Positions 48,623 to 58,693 of a stretch of DNA of 64,000 nt are shown here, in pieces. The stretch is from positions 124,001 to 188,000 of the forward strand of contig NZ_AAWS01000011.1 of NCBI RefSeq assembly GCF_000169175.1, given 5' to 3'. Under the pieces are notes generated by a model that made no database searches, was not told where the DNA came from, and was given only the letters and a program-made list of their open reading frames with translations. Position 1 is the first letter of the stretch, and every line of letters begins with the position of its first letter. Made by a program: the position numbers and the translations under genes. This DNA comes from Microscilla marina ATCC 23134 (lineage in GTDB: Bacteria > Bacteroidota > Bacteroidia > Cytophagales > Microscillaceae).

Positions 48623-50749
48623 ATGAGTATTGTCAATGCAATCCAAGGAGATATTGATTTTAATAAAGAAAATGAGGTAAAACAACGATTTGAAAAACTC
48701 ATTCAAATAAATCAATATATAGGAGATTTGTACTCTATTAATTATGAAACTGCTAAAGTAGTTGTGCATGATTATCATCGTCAGCAGGTTGGTGGTATTC
48801 CGAGTTTATGTTTCCTAATAGCTACAAGAGTTGATCCTACTTCAGACAACATCGACTTTAAAGATGAAGACTCTTCATTTATTTTACTTCGTGTTATGGA
48901 TTCTGCTCATCTGCCACAAGATAAAGAGGCTGAGCGAATTAGAGTTGAGACCGCACAGAGAATTAGCGGTGAAACAAATACTAATTGGGATGAAGAAGGA
49001 GCTATGGATTATCGAACTAGGAGGTTGTTAGGGTTTGCAGGCATTCAATGCCGAATTATAGGCACCTTCTATTTTGAAGAAGATCAGAGAAATTCCGAAG
49101 CACCTTTGAGTTTAAAATTTGGCAGTGATATTTCTAATTACTATCCTAATCAAGGTTTGAAAGTATACAAGCCAAACAGTAAAGCCCTTGAAGAGATAAT
49201 TAATTATTGTGATTCATCTACCCTTCGTTCACATATTGAAAAATATAAAAACTCAGAGAGGGTAAGACTAGGACAGGTAAGATATGCTTCAACGAATAGA
49301 AAATATCAAAAAATTGATGATGTACCTGTATACATTTATCCTGCTGACTTATTATCTCAAAAATCAGCTCTTTTTGGTATGACTCGTACAGGTAAATCCA
49401 ATACAACCAAAATCATTGCAAAATCAGTTTTCGAACTAAGGAAAACTAGTAACTCTGAAGATAAACCATTAAGGATTGGGCAAATTATATTTGATCCTAA
49501 TGGGGAGTATGCTAATGAAAACTCACAGGATTCTGATGGTAACGATAATCCAAATGCCCTGAAAAATATTTGGGAACAATTACCTAATTCAACAAAATCT
49601 GATGAAGTAGTAACCTACGGTATCACACCTCATCCAAATGATCCTGATAGAAATTTAATGCTCTTGAACTTCTTTACTGATGATAATCTACAAACAGGGA
49701 AGTCCATAATTGGTAGCGTTCTCAGTGATGATTCTGCAACTTATATCAAAAATTTTTTACAGGTCATTTTTGAAAAACCTGATGTAAATGATAGAAGAGC
49801 TCTGACTCGTTATAATAGGCGAGTTCTTGCCTATCGTTCAGTCCTTGCTAGGGCAGGTTTCGCAATCCCTCAAAATATTAGACCAAATACTACCCGTCTT
49901 TTTAATGCAAATCTGATTGCTGCTTTGCAAAATTACCAAGGAGATAATGCCGCTGAATACCAATCTGCGGCTCAAACATTTGGAAATACTAGTCCAACCT
50001 GGGGGCAACTCGCTAATGCATTTGAGGCATTAGATAAATTCATGAGGGAACGTAATTCAGGGTATAATGATTTTGAAACAACTTATGTAAATCGCCCAAA
50101 TGGTTCTGGTGAAAGATGGGCTGATGATAACTTTAAAAAGATAATTGGTGTGTTTCAGTATCCCAATGGAACAAGAAAAATAGGAAAGGCGGCAGAGCAA
50201 CATAGTGCAGATACCAGACTTGATTATTCAGAAGAAATATATAAACACTTGGTCAAAGGTAAACTAGTCATCATTGACCAGTCAAGTGGAGAACCCGATT
50301 TAAACAAATCCTCTGCCGAACGTATAATGTGGTACATTTTTAGAGAAAATCAAAAAGCTTTCAGAAATGGTGATAACCCACCTGAGATTTTAGTATATGT
50401 AGAAGAAGCACATAATATTTTGCCAGCAGGAAGTGATTTAGATACTTCTGATGTTTGGGTAAGAACGGCGAAGGAAGGAGCGAAATATAAAATAGGGATG
50501 GTGTATGCGACTCAAGAGGTAAGTAGTATTCAAAAAAATATTTTAAAAAATACAGCTAACTGGTTTATAAGTCACCTCAATAATACCGATGAAACGAAAG
50601 AACTCTGTAAGTATTATGACTTTGCTGATTTTGAACCATCAATTAGAAGAGCACAAGACAAAGGTTTTTTAAGAGTGAAAACCTTGAGTAATCTATTCGT
50701 AATACCCGTTCAAGTAAAATTGTTTCAAGTAAATCAAAGAAAGTCATGA
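48623..50749 (+). CDS. herA: HerA-like DNA translocase ATPase
   Basis: 708 residues. The N-terminal ~230 residues have a HAS-barrel-like region, then the HerA/FtsK-type ATPase: Walker A in ALFGMTRTGKSNTTKII (~res 251), acidic strand IIFDPNGEYANE, Walker B in ILVYVEEAHNILPAG (~res 590), sensor region GMVYATQEVSSIQ, and an Arg-finger-like end (RRAQDKGFLRVKT). HerA hexamers pump DNA and work with NurA nuclease, encoded next with a 4-base ATGA overlap. In bacteria such pairs are often in defence islands. All Trp are TGG and the stop is TGA, so standard code. Confidence 0.88.
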   Translation: MSIVNAIQGDIDFNKENEVKQRFEKLIQINQYIGDLYSINYETAKVVVHDYHRQQVGGIPSLCFLIATRVDPTSDNIDFKDEDSSFILLRVMDSAHLPQDKEAERIRVETAQRISGETNTNWDEEGAMDYRTRRLLGFAGIQCRIIGTFYFEEDQRNSEAPLSLKFGSDISNYYPNQGLKVYKPNSKALEEIINYCDSSTLRSHIEKYKNSERVRLGQVRYASTNRKYQKIDDVPVYIYPADLLSQKSALFGMTRTGKSNTTKIIAKSVFELRKTSNSEDKPLRIGQIIFDPNGEYANENSQDSDGNDNPNALKNIWEQLPNSTKSDEVVTYGITPHPNDPDRNLMLLNFFTDDNLQTGKSIIGSVLSDDSATYIKNFLQVIFEKPDVNDRRALTRYNRRVLAYRSVLARAGFAIPQNIRPNTTRLFNANLIAALQNYQGDNAAEYQSAAQTFGNTSPTWGQLANAFEALDKFMRERNSGYNDFETTYVNRPNGSGERWADDNFKKIIGVFQYPNGTRKIGKAAEQHSADTRLDYSEEIYKHLVKGKLVIIDQSSGEPDLNKSSAERIMWYIFRENQKAFRNGDNPPEILVYVEEAHNILPAGSDLDTSDVWVRTAKEGAKYKIGMVYATQEVSSIQKNILKNTANWFISHLNNTDETKELCKYYDFADFEPSIRRAQDKGFLRVKTLSNLFVIPVQVKLFQVNQRKS

Positions 50750-52116
50750 GTTTTGAGGGAGAATTTGCTAGTTACGAACCTTTACGTAGAATACTTGAAT
50801 CAAATAAAGTAAAAGAATTACAAGAACGATTTAAGATAAGAGAAAAAGTAGAGGAAGATGATGATTTCAATGAGAAAATAATACATATAAATGAGGTAAG
50901 AAAGAATAATCTCAAGCCAGATTTAGTAATTGCCTTCGATGGCAGCAATTTAACTGCCAAAGCAATGAATGGTTATCCAGGAGCTGAGTTTGGGTATATC
51001 ACTGTGGCATCTGTAATAATTTTCTTAAGTAAAATAGCCAAACTAGAAAAAGAAAAGTTCATTGACCCGAAAAAATTCAGAGAAACCGAAGAAGCAGCTA
51101 CTATTGATACTGTCTTCCCTGGTTGTAATGTTATTCTGGATAATGAAAAAAGTGCCAAAGCATCATTGAGAAAGGCTTTATTTGAATCATTGGCAAATAC
51201 TGGTTTTGATGGAGGAGAATCTTTACTAGAAACATACGAATATTTATTCAGTATTAAAAGAGCTAATTTTAGTACTACAAAATTACCCAAGTCCCCAATA
51301 GAGGATTATGCTGATCAAGACATGACTTATGGTATGGGAGAATATACTTGCCCACATTCAGGTGAATCTTTGTACTCAACTGATGCTTTGAGACTCCATG
51401 AGTTGATGAACCCAGGTGGGAGTAATGGAGAAATGTTTGGTCAAATTATGGCTACCATTGAAAAATTAGTATTTGTCAATTTTTTAAGGACTTTTGAAAA
51501 AGTAGACGGTTGGTTATCTACACTTCGACGAGTAGCATTTATTCTGGATGGCCCTCTTGCTGTATTCAGTACATCTTCCTGGCTTGCCAAGGTTATTTCT
51601 TATGAAATAAAAAGGATCAATCATTTACAGAAAAAAATAAATGATACTGATCTGTTAATCGTAGGCATTGAAAAATCTGGAAACTTTTTTAATCACTTTC
51701 TAGAAATAGATACTACAAAGGATGGAATTACGGATAAATTTCCAGAGCAATCTGTATTACTATTGGATGATGATTATATTAAGAATAATATCATTTTCTC
51801 TGAAAGCAAAAAGCCTTATGGTTTAGATACCTATTTTGGTAGAAAGTTCTTTTATAAAACTGCATCTGGACAAAAGATCGTTCCAGTCATAGCCAGTTAC
51901 AATGATTATGAACATGATCTCAGAACTGCTAACCCAAATCAGTTTGCTAGGCTTGGTGATGTAATGGAATTATTAGATAAACTGGTTTCGAATCAATACC
52001 CAAACTCGATATCACCATTAATTTCCGCACACGCGGAGGCTGCCCTGCCTTTAAACTTAGGTAAAAGAATTTTTGAAGACATTGCCAGAGAAATAAGAGA
52101 AACAACAAATGGTTAA
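50746..52116 (+). CDS. nurA: NurA-domain nuclease
   Basis: 456 residues. The NurA nuclease signature is near the N-terminus: LVIAFDGSNLTAK (metal-binding Asp) and FGYITVASVIIFLSK, with later acids such as LRRVAFILDGPLAVF and LIVGIEKSGNFFNHF. NurA is a dimeric Mn2+-dependent nuclease that sits on the HerA ring. Its start overlaps the HerA stop and its end overlaps the methyltransferase start by 8 bases, so the three genes form one tightly coupled operon. Confidence 0.82.
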   Translation: MSFEGEFASYEPLRRILESNKVKELQERFKIREKVEEDDDFNEKIIHINEVRKNNLKPDLVIAFDGSNLTAKAMNGYPGAEFGYITVASVIIFLSKIAKLEKEKFIDPKKFRETEEAATIDTVFPGCNVILDNEKSAKASLRKALFESLANTGFDGGESLLETYEYLFSIKRANFSTTKLPKSPIEDYADQDMTYGMGEYTCPHSGESLYSTDALRLHELMNPGGSNGEMFGQIMATIEKLVFVNFLRTFEKVDGWLSTLRRVAFILDGPLAVFSTSSWLAKVISYEIKRINHLQKKINDTDLLIVGIEKSGNFFNHFLEIDTTKDGITDKFPEQSVLLLDDDYIKNNIIFSESKKPYGLDTYFGRKFFYKTASGQKIVPVIASYNDYEHDLRTANPNQFARLGDVMELLDKLVSNQYPNSISPLISAHAEAALPLNLGKRIFEDIAREIRETTNG

Positions 52117-53224
52117 AACCAAAATTAAAAATATCATCAAAGGTTTTAAAACCCCAGAAGCAAGGTGGGCGAGGTTTGGCCCTTATTATGCCATGTTTCC
52201 AGTGGATTTTGCTTTTGATGTAATCAATAAGTATTCAAAACGAGGTGATCACATACTCGATCCTTTTGCTGGTAGAAGCACTAGTATTTATGCCGGAGGA
52301 GCTTTGGGAAGACATGGGTTAGGAATAGAAATTAATCCAGTGGGTTGGCTTTATGGTAAGGTAAAATTAAACCCAGCTCCAAAACAGGATGTTGTAGATC
52401 GCCTATATGAAATATATGATAAGAGAAATTACTATAATAGGGCAATTAAAAAACTTCCAGAATTTTATAGAATATGCTATTGTGATGATGTTTTGAAGTT
52501 CCTTCTCTTTGCACGAAAAAATCTTGATTGGAAAAATGATGATGTAGATTCCACACTAATGTCTATCATTTTGGTATTTTTACACGCAAAGCTTGGGGAA
52601 GGTTTATCAAACCAAATGAGAATGACCAAGTCTATGGGTATGAACTATTCGGTAGAATGGTGGAAAGCTAATAATATGAGTAGTCCTCCTGATGTTAACC
52701 CTCTGAAACTGATGCTAAAAAAAATAAATTGGCGTTATGAGAAGGGAATGCCCAAAATAGCTGATAGCTCAGTACTTTATGGAGATAGTACTATTGAACT
52801 AGAAAATATTAATGCTGAGAAAAAGTTTTCTTTACTTTTTACTTCTCCTCCCTATTATTCTATTACAGATTATCATGCTGATCAGTGGCTTAGATTATGG
52901 ATGCTAGGCGAAGAGGATAAGCCAAAGATTAGTAGTGTAAAACATAAAGGTAGGTTTTTTAATAAAAAAAACTATTATGATTTGTTAGATAATGTCTTTG
53001 GTAGTAGCTCGAAACTTATGAAACAAGATAGTGTCATTTACATTAGAACCGATAAGAGAGAGTTTACCTTAAATACTACACGTGAGATACTAAAAAAACA
53101 CTTTCCTCATCATAAAGAAAGAATTTTATATAAGCCAATAACGAAGTCTACCAAAACTCAAACAAAGCTTTTTGGAGATAAATCTTTAAAACCTGGGGAA
53201 GTAGATATTATATTAAAAAGGTGA
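52109..53224 (+). CDS. DNA methyltransferase (amino-MTase)
   Basis: 371 residues. SAM-binding motif ILDPFAGRSTSIYAGG (~res 50) and catalytic motif LLFTSPPYYSITDY (~res 245) are the DPPY-type signs of N4-cytosine/N6-adenine DNA methyltransferases, in the order motif I then IV. As the third gene of a HerA-NurA operon it may mark self DNA while HerA-NurA attacks unmarked DNA, a split R-M-like design; this role is inference. It ends with TGA at 53222-53224, the last gene before the TGA-recoded block. Confidence 0.85.
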   Translation: MVKTKIKNIIKGFKTPEARWARFGPYYAMFPVDFAFDVINKYSKRGDHILDPFAGRSTSIYAGGALGRHGLGIEINPVGWLYGKVKLNPAPKQDVVDRLYEIYDKRNYYNRAIKKLPEFYRICYCDDVLKFLLFARKNLDWKNDDVDSTLMSIILVFLHAKLGEGLSNQMRMTKSMGMNYSVEWWKANNMSSPPDVNPLKLMLKKINWRYEKGMPKIADSSVLYGDSTIELENINAEKKFSLLFTSPPYYSITDYHADQWLRLWMLGEEDKPKISSVKHKGRFFNKKNYYDLLDNVFGSSSKLMKQDSVIYIRTDKREFTLNTTREILKKHFPHHKERILYKPITKSTKTQTKLFGDKSLKPGEVDIILKR

Positions 53225-53494
53225 ACTCTCTTTATAATGATTTTAGAGTTTATAGAGTAGTAGCAAGGTTGTGTAACTTCTTCGAGAGCGTTCATTAAAC
53301 TGTACTTTTTCAAAAAATGATCATTGATTATCAGTACTTTATATTTTTTTGACACAGTTATCTGAATGGACTCACTTCTTCTTGAGTATCAAAAAAAACT
53401 TGCAATACCTCAAAAAATCTCTACAATCAAATCACGTTCATGAGGAGGGTCCGATCGTTCAGGTGTTAGTGCCTGTTCATGCGCCTCCATTTTT
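53225..53494. other. Boundary between standard-code and TGA-sense regions
   Basis: 270 bases with no clear gene. The left neighbour ends in TGA, whereas the right neighbour has two in-frame TGA codons. A short leftward frame with TGA codons (M at ~53489) runs through here but resembles nothing known. No repeat or attachment site could be seen. Confidence 0.5.
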
Positions 53495-53986
53495 TTATTT
53501 TCTGAATAATCTGCTTTGTGCAGTTGATAAGTCAAATCTTTCACTTTTGTTAGTGATATTTTTCAGAAGCTTTGAGGTAGTACGACTGTCAGGCACGATT
53601 AGCCTCCCAAACACTCCTTTCTCCTTCCAAAACTTCACCAGCACATCAAAATCTCCATCACTACTTACCAAGATAAAGTGTTTGTGATCTTGCTCATAGT
53701 AATGCTGGGCAGCACTGAGAACTAGGTGGGTATCTACGTTTCACTTGATGGAATGCTTATTTCTAGTAATGGTTTTGAAGTATAGGGTATAGCCTAATGC
53801 TTTTAATCTATTGTAAAATCACTCGTATTCTGACAAGTAGCCCAAAAACATACACACTTTATCGGCTTTGAACTTATCTTTCAACAAGGTCATAAACTTT
53901 GCCCAATCCAGCAACCAACCACAAGATTGAATACCAAGGTGTACATTTTGGGTGTCTATAAAAACAACTGTGTGGAATGGGCTCAT
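53495..53986 (-). CDS. NYN-domain (PIN-like) nuclease, read with TGA as glycine
   Basis: 163 residues if TGA at codons 56 (53819-53821) and 82 (53741-53743) are sense. NYN/LabA pattern: VVFIDTQNVHLG with the first Asp and Asn, SIK-[TGA]-NVDTHLVLSA where the family has K-G-x-V-D, and LVSSDGDFDVLVKF with the last two Asp. The second TGA thus sits on a conserved glycine. Trp codons in the gene are all TGG. Stop TAA. Proteins of this family are metal-dependent RNases. Under the standard code this would be a three-piece pseudogene, yet every piece keeps its catalytic residues. Confidence 0.87.
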
Positions 53987-54016
53987 CTAGGTACTCGGTC
54001 ATAAGTAAAATTTGAA

Positions 54017-55000
54017 CTAGAAGTTCGCTAAGTTATGTAAATCACTTACTTGTAGGTTTGCGGTATTTTGAGTGGCTTTTTGTGGTATGTATAAATTAGT
54101 GATAGATCAAGCAAGGTTCTGCCAGTTGTTACCAAATTCAATTGGATTGCTCATTACTTTATCCAATGTTTTGAATAGGAAATAGCTTTTAACATGTGTA
54201 AATATGGTATCATCTTGTATCCTCTTAACCGTAGCTTTCATCAACGACTCTTTTTCAAAAACGCACAGTACTTGATGTCCATAAGATACACCATAAGCAT
54301 CACTAATGCTTCATAGTTCGATAGCTTCTACGTGTTTTTTTAGTTGCTCCAAGGTTCTAAGCGTGTTCTTACCATTGTACATTTCAAGTGTATATAGACT
54401 CGCTTTCTTTCCTGTTGTATCAATTGTCTGGAATACCATATCAGGCACTAAAAAAGCTTTGTTTTTGATAGCAAATTTATTTCTGGAGCGAAGATTTTTA
54501 TCACGGCGATTGTTTCATAGTGTATCAAAATAACGACTACAATAATGAACTTCTAGGTTGTTTTGTGCTGCCCGTAGGTTCATCGCTATTTCACAGTTTA
54601 CGGTGTTTTTGCGATGGAAATAGTCTTGGTAAAACAGCGTAGCTGTTCATGCTGGTAGTTTAACTTCGTTAGGTAGTAACCCCAGGTGATGAATCAACGC
54701 TTGTTTACCGTATTTGGTCAAGTAATGAATATTTTCAAGCTTACCTAGTTGAGGAATCGCCCCAAACGTTTGATGTGCTACCAGTGGCTGGTTTTTTTTC
54801 AATCCTTGCCTCAACTCACGCAATGCTTCGTTGATGTTTTTGGTTTTACTCATAATTCCTAAATCTACCATTTGCGAGGCGGTCAGGAATTTGTATTTGG
54901 CAAGCGCCGACAAAATATTAGATTGGGCAAAAGTAACGGTGCGAAAGGCGGGCGTTTTGGCTGTAGGCATATTTGTTTGATAATGTAAATGATTATGCAT
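54017..55000 (-). CDS. Replication-relaxation-like protein, TGA as glycine
   Basis: 327 residues from ATG at 55000, which overlaps the stop of the upstream VirD4-like gene (ATGCATAA); starts at 55015 or 54970 are possible. Four in-frame TGA codons lie at 54647, 54515, 54311 and 54107. The N-terminal winged helix (NILSALAKYKFLTASQMVDL) and middle (FYQDYFHRKNTVNCEIAM, then LVPDMVFQTIDT) match the replication-relaxation family found on plasmids and integrative elements beside VirD4-like ATPases. It ends in TAG. One Trp, TGG. The family is thought to act in plasmid replication or transfer, but its biochemistry is unsettled. Confidence 0.78.
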
Positions 55001-56381
55001 TACTATCAATGCCATATTTAGGTTTAGGGGCTGCGTTTTGTTGCCTTAGCTCTTCATAATCTTGTGGTGGTTTTTTAGCGATATAAGAGCCAGCCTCTCA
55101 AGTAAGATGTTTTTTGAGGTCTTTTTTATCAGCCGCTTTTAGATGATATTTTTTCTTTTGGCGAAGCAAAAAGGCTGGTGGTTTAAACATACGTGGGGCA
55201 GCCCCTCCTGCACGTAAGAAGAACCCGTGTTTTTTTAAGTTGTCAAACTCCTTGGTTTTGATCCCTAGTTCTTTTGCCATGTGCTGTAAGGTGGTAGGAG
55301 AGTTAGCCCCTACAAACTTTACACTGGTATTAGAAAGAATCGTTTCTTTGAGTTTTTTACTGGTGATCTGGGCGAGATTTTGGTTTGCTAATATCAAGTG
55401 TAATCCATATTTTCTGGATTCAGCAAGAATACGCTCAATGCTGGTGGCTGATAAATAGTTTTGGCATTCATCGATAAATAAAAAGGTTGGTTTCCTTTTG
55501 GCTTTGCTCTGATACACCCTCCTTAATGCAATACTTTGCAACAATGAAATAATAAGCCTACCAAAGAGTTGAGATGTTTCGGTACCCATTTTTCATTGTG
55601 CCAGGTTAAATATGATCACTTTCCCCGAATCCACGGCTTCTTCCAAGTTAATTGTGCTTTTACCTTCAGTTAGATGATAAAAGGTTTGGGAGTTGAGTAG
55701 ACTTTGTAATTTGGTATAGATAGATTGCTTCGTGATACGGTAAGTAGAATTAGTCGTAAAGGCTGATTTAAAAAACTCCTGATGCCTTGGGTGAGGGCTT
55801 TGCTGTCAAAGTTGTACTAAATCAGTGTTTAACTCATCATCCATAAAACGCTGAAGCTCACTGAGACTACTGTTTCACTTTCTGAGTAGTACTGCAATAC
55901 AAGGCACAAGCAATGCTTCCATTTGCAAAGACAGCGTGCTACCTACAATCATTTCTTGAAAGATGCCAGCCAGCTCTTGGCTAAGTAAGTCAATCATCGC
56001 ATCTCTTTCTTCAGGGTTTTTGATATTATTTGGTAACTCCAATGGGTTAATCACTGGGGTATACCCTGACTCCATATAAGGGTCAATGTAAAGAACTCTT
56101 TCTCTACCGCCTTCTTTCTGACCATTGAGCTGGAAACTAAACATTTCTTCTGCCAAGTCTCCGTGTGGGTCTAGTAAGAGTAAGCTATATTGATGGTTTT
56201 TATGGCTCTGCTTTTGGAGTGTGTAGAAAAGCACCTTCATTAACTCACTTTTTCCGCTACCACTTCTTCCAGTGATATACGTATGTTTTTTAAGCGCCGT
56301 TAACGGAATACCTAATGCTTTGGGGGTAGAAGGGATTCCTACTATTTTTTTTAACCAGGCAATTATTAGAAAGAATGGCAT
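54993..56381 (-). CDS. VirD4/TraG-like DNA-transfer ATPase, TGA as glycine
   Basis: 462 residues. Walker A HTYITGRSGSGKSELMKV near residue 40, DPHGDLAEEM, and Walker B FLFIDECQNYLSA near residue 300. In-frame TGA at codons 169, 192, 263 and 428. Codon 263 lies in VIIFNLAQ-[TGA]-KMGTETSQLFG, where VirD4-type coupling ATPases have N-L-S-K-G-K-L-G, so TGA replaces an invariant glycine. No TGA stop; ends TAA. It is shorter than typical TraD and begins with only a brief hydrophobic segment (MPFFLIIAWL). It would feed DNA to a secretion channel, but no channel or relaxase gene is visible here. Confidence 0.87.
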
Positions 56382-56664
56382 CGTATAGGTGGAGGTAATG
56401 AAACAGCAAAAGCCAGATATTTACAGCAGGTATATAAGTTGTTTTACTCTGGACTGTTTCATCAGGTATTAGACAAGGGGAGCTTAGAGTCCACCAAGTG
56501 GTATTTATCTGTTTTTTTGTTAGGCGGTCATTGTCTAAGCAAAAGTGAGGTTTCACCTATAATATCTCCTTACTTCGTTATTCAACAATCATAGCCCCTA
56601 GCTATTTTTACTTGTAAACGGCAAGTCACTCTGTAGAATACTTTTGTATTTAGGTACCAATGGT

Positions 56665-57741
56665 TTACGTACTTGTACCCTTATTGTTGCTTACTGCCGT
56701 CAGTTTACGTAATAGCTGATTTCTGTAAGAGTGTGGGTTGGTTATTTCCAGAGAAGGCAAAGTAGCGTGCTTTGTCTTTTTTGATTCCTTAACATCAACA
56801 GATATGCTTTGTTTAGGGCGAACTTTACGAAGCACTATTTTTTTGTAATCGTCTTTGATTCGCTTCTCCAGTATTTGCTCCACACTATCGCCATAAAAGC
56901 AATTGATGTGGGTAAGGAACTCTCCAAGATCAAAGGACACAAGGGTTGGATTGGTTAAATAACGAGTAAGCTGATGTTTTTCGCAGAGCTGTTTTACCTG
57001 CTGGTAAATTTCTACTCTTAATCTAAATTTATCTAAAGAAACCGCCCTTATCAAGTCGAATAACCCTTGTTTGACATTCTTTTGCATTCGGTCATCTCTG
57101 CCAGTGATTTGGTTCCGAATCTGAACAAATTGTTGTCCCTGAGTTTCTACCTGTTGCATTCTTTCGCTGTATGAACTTCCCCCTTTCAGACTATCCCCCT
57201 TATTAAAATGTGTAGGGGGAACACCTTCTTCTTTCTTTACTCTTGTTTCTGTTATTCTATTATCTTTTTTCTGGTATCTTATTACTGTGGTCGCTTGGTT
57301 GTCGTGTGATGTTTGGTTGCTTCTTGCTTGCTCCCTGTTAGCAGGTCATTTGATGCCTGTTTCCTGTCCGTTTGGTAGTCACTCGTACAAATAAGGAGCA
57401 ATGATTTCGTTGGTTTGCAGGCGGTAAACATTGATTCATTTCATTCCCGCCTGTTTGTCGGATTTGATCAGCATACCATACTTGATTAGTCCTTGAATGG
57501 CTCTGCTGAGTTTCTTTTTTTCTGCTTCAGGCAGTCCAAAAACAGGGTAATCATTATGCGATAATTTGAATTCCCCTTGTACCAAACCCTCAGGACTTGG
57601 CTGAGGGAGTTGCCAGGTTCTTTGGGCACCTAGTAGCAGAATTGCCAACCATAATGGTTTCTCTAAAAGTAACCTAAACACAGGATGGTGATCCTGATGA
57701 ATAACTTTGATAAAGTGGTGCATTATTAGGTTTGTTATCAA
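56665..57741 (-). CDS. Winged-helix-like protein of the element, TGA as glycine
   Basis: 358 residues when three TGA codons are read through (codons 102, 121, 132 at 57436, 57379 and 57346). The N-terminal ~120 residues (AIQGLIKYGMLIKSDKQAGMK, then INVYRLQTNEI) look like a winged helix of the replication-initiator or mobile-element type. A polar linker follows, then a helical domain (VKQLCEKHQLTRYLTNPTLV). No family is firmly recognised; a replication or transfer accessory is the best guess from its position before the VirD4-like gene. Ends TAA. The two Trp are TGG. The frame is continuous through all three TGA. Confidence 0.7.
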
Positions 57742-57771
57742 GTAAAGTAGGTGGTGATGTATTTATTTTAT

Positions 57772-58440
57772 TTACTCATATATCACTATACAGTGAGGCA
57801 ACATTGCTTCAATACGGGCTATTTCTTCCTTTGAGATAGGGTTCATAAAAAGATTCAAAATTTTGAGTTCAGTGAGTGCCTCTATCTCTGATGGTAGTTG
57901 TGTAAATTCGTTATTACCAAGATCAAGGTACCTAAGTTGAGAGAGCTTGCTTATCTCAGGCGGAATGCTGTCCATAAGGTTCTCAAATAAATCAAGGGCT
58001 TGTAATCTTTTAAGTTGTAAAATCTCCATAGGGAACGATTTGAACTGATTGTATCAAATACCAAGGGTATGTAGTTTGGTAAGTTGTGTTATTTCGGATG
58101 GTAAACTGCTTATATTATTACCAAATAGTTCCAGACTTTGAATTTGGGTAAGCTGAGCTACTTCACTGGGTAAGCTTGTCAGATTTTTAAGTGACAGGTC
58201 TATCTCTGGTGAGTTGAATTGGGCAATGTGCCTGACGGTAACTTCTTCAATACTAACCTCAGTATCTTGCAAGCTTGATAATAAGGAAGCTACTACCTCT
58301 TTTTTTGAGTTTACTAACTTTTGGTTGAGTCATTCTGTTATTGTCAGAGCTTCTGCTACTTTTACTGGATTGGTGCTATCCAAGAGTTGTTGGATATTTG
58401 ACGGCAATTCTTCATCATCTACTATGGGTATTTCTATCAT
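57772..58440 (-). CDS. Leucine-rich-repeat protein, TGA as glycine
   Basis: 222 residues with two in-frame TGA (codon 37 at 58330, codon 129 at 58054). A helical N-terminus leads into about five LRRs (SLKNLTSLPSEVAQLTQIQS, LELFGNNISSLPSEI). The second TGA is inside a repeat: KLHTLGI-[TGA]-YNQFKSFPMEI keeps perfect repeat phasing with one residue at TGA. The C-terminal cap NPISKEEIARIEAMLPHCIV closely resembles that of the standard-code LRR protein at 46.6 kb (NPIKSKELRKIQHWLPDCEV). Ends TAA. Possible host- or protein-interaction role. Confidence 0.87.
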
Positions 58441-58626
58441 AGGTCAGTTGGTTAAGCAATTAAAAAGTTATCCATCCTTTAAAATGAGGAGTTGATCAAG
58501 TTCTTCATTCAATCAAATGAGAGGCGTTTTTGTTCTTGTTTTCACCCGAAAGAGTAGAGAGTACCTGGGGTTATTGCAAGACTTTTTTGGCGGTTCGAAG
58601 TTTTTTTTCAGTTTCGCAAAGTTTGA

Positions 58627-58666
58627 TTAAAAAAAGAATAATAGCAGGTAAATCCTGCTATTATTC
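58627..58666 (-). terminator. Strong rho-independent terminator
   Basis: A perfect 13-bp stem GAATAATAGCAGG/CCTGCTATTATTC with a 5-base loop; on the minus strand it is followed by a T-run. It separates the recombinase unit from the LRR gene. Confidence 0.9.
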
Positions 58667-58693
58667 TGGTTCGAACACCTTTCTATTGTTTCT

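Noticed and set aside
53349-53687. 112-codon rightward frame at the start of the recoded block
   Set aside because: Antisense to the NYN gene and the junction; its translation has no family features.
56290-56556. 88-codon leftward frame overlapping the start of the VirD4-like gene
   Set aside because: It has a GTG start with an AAGGAG at good spacing, but overlaps the ATPase by 92 bases in another frame, has no recognisable family, and Bacteroidota or code-25 start use is uncertain.
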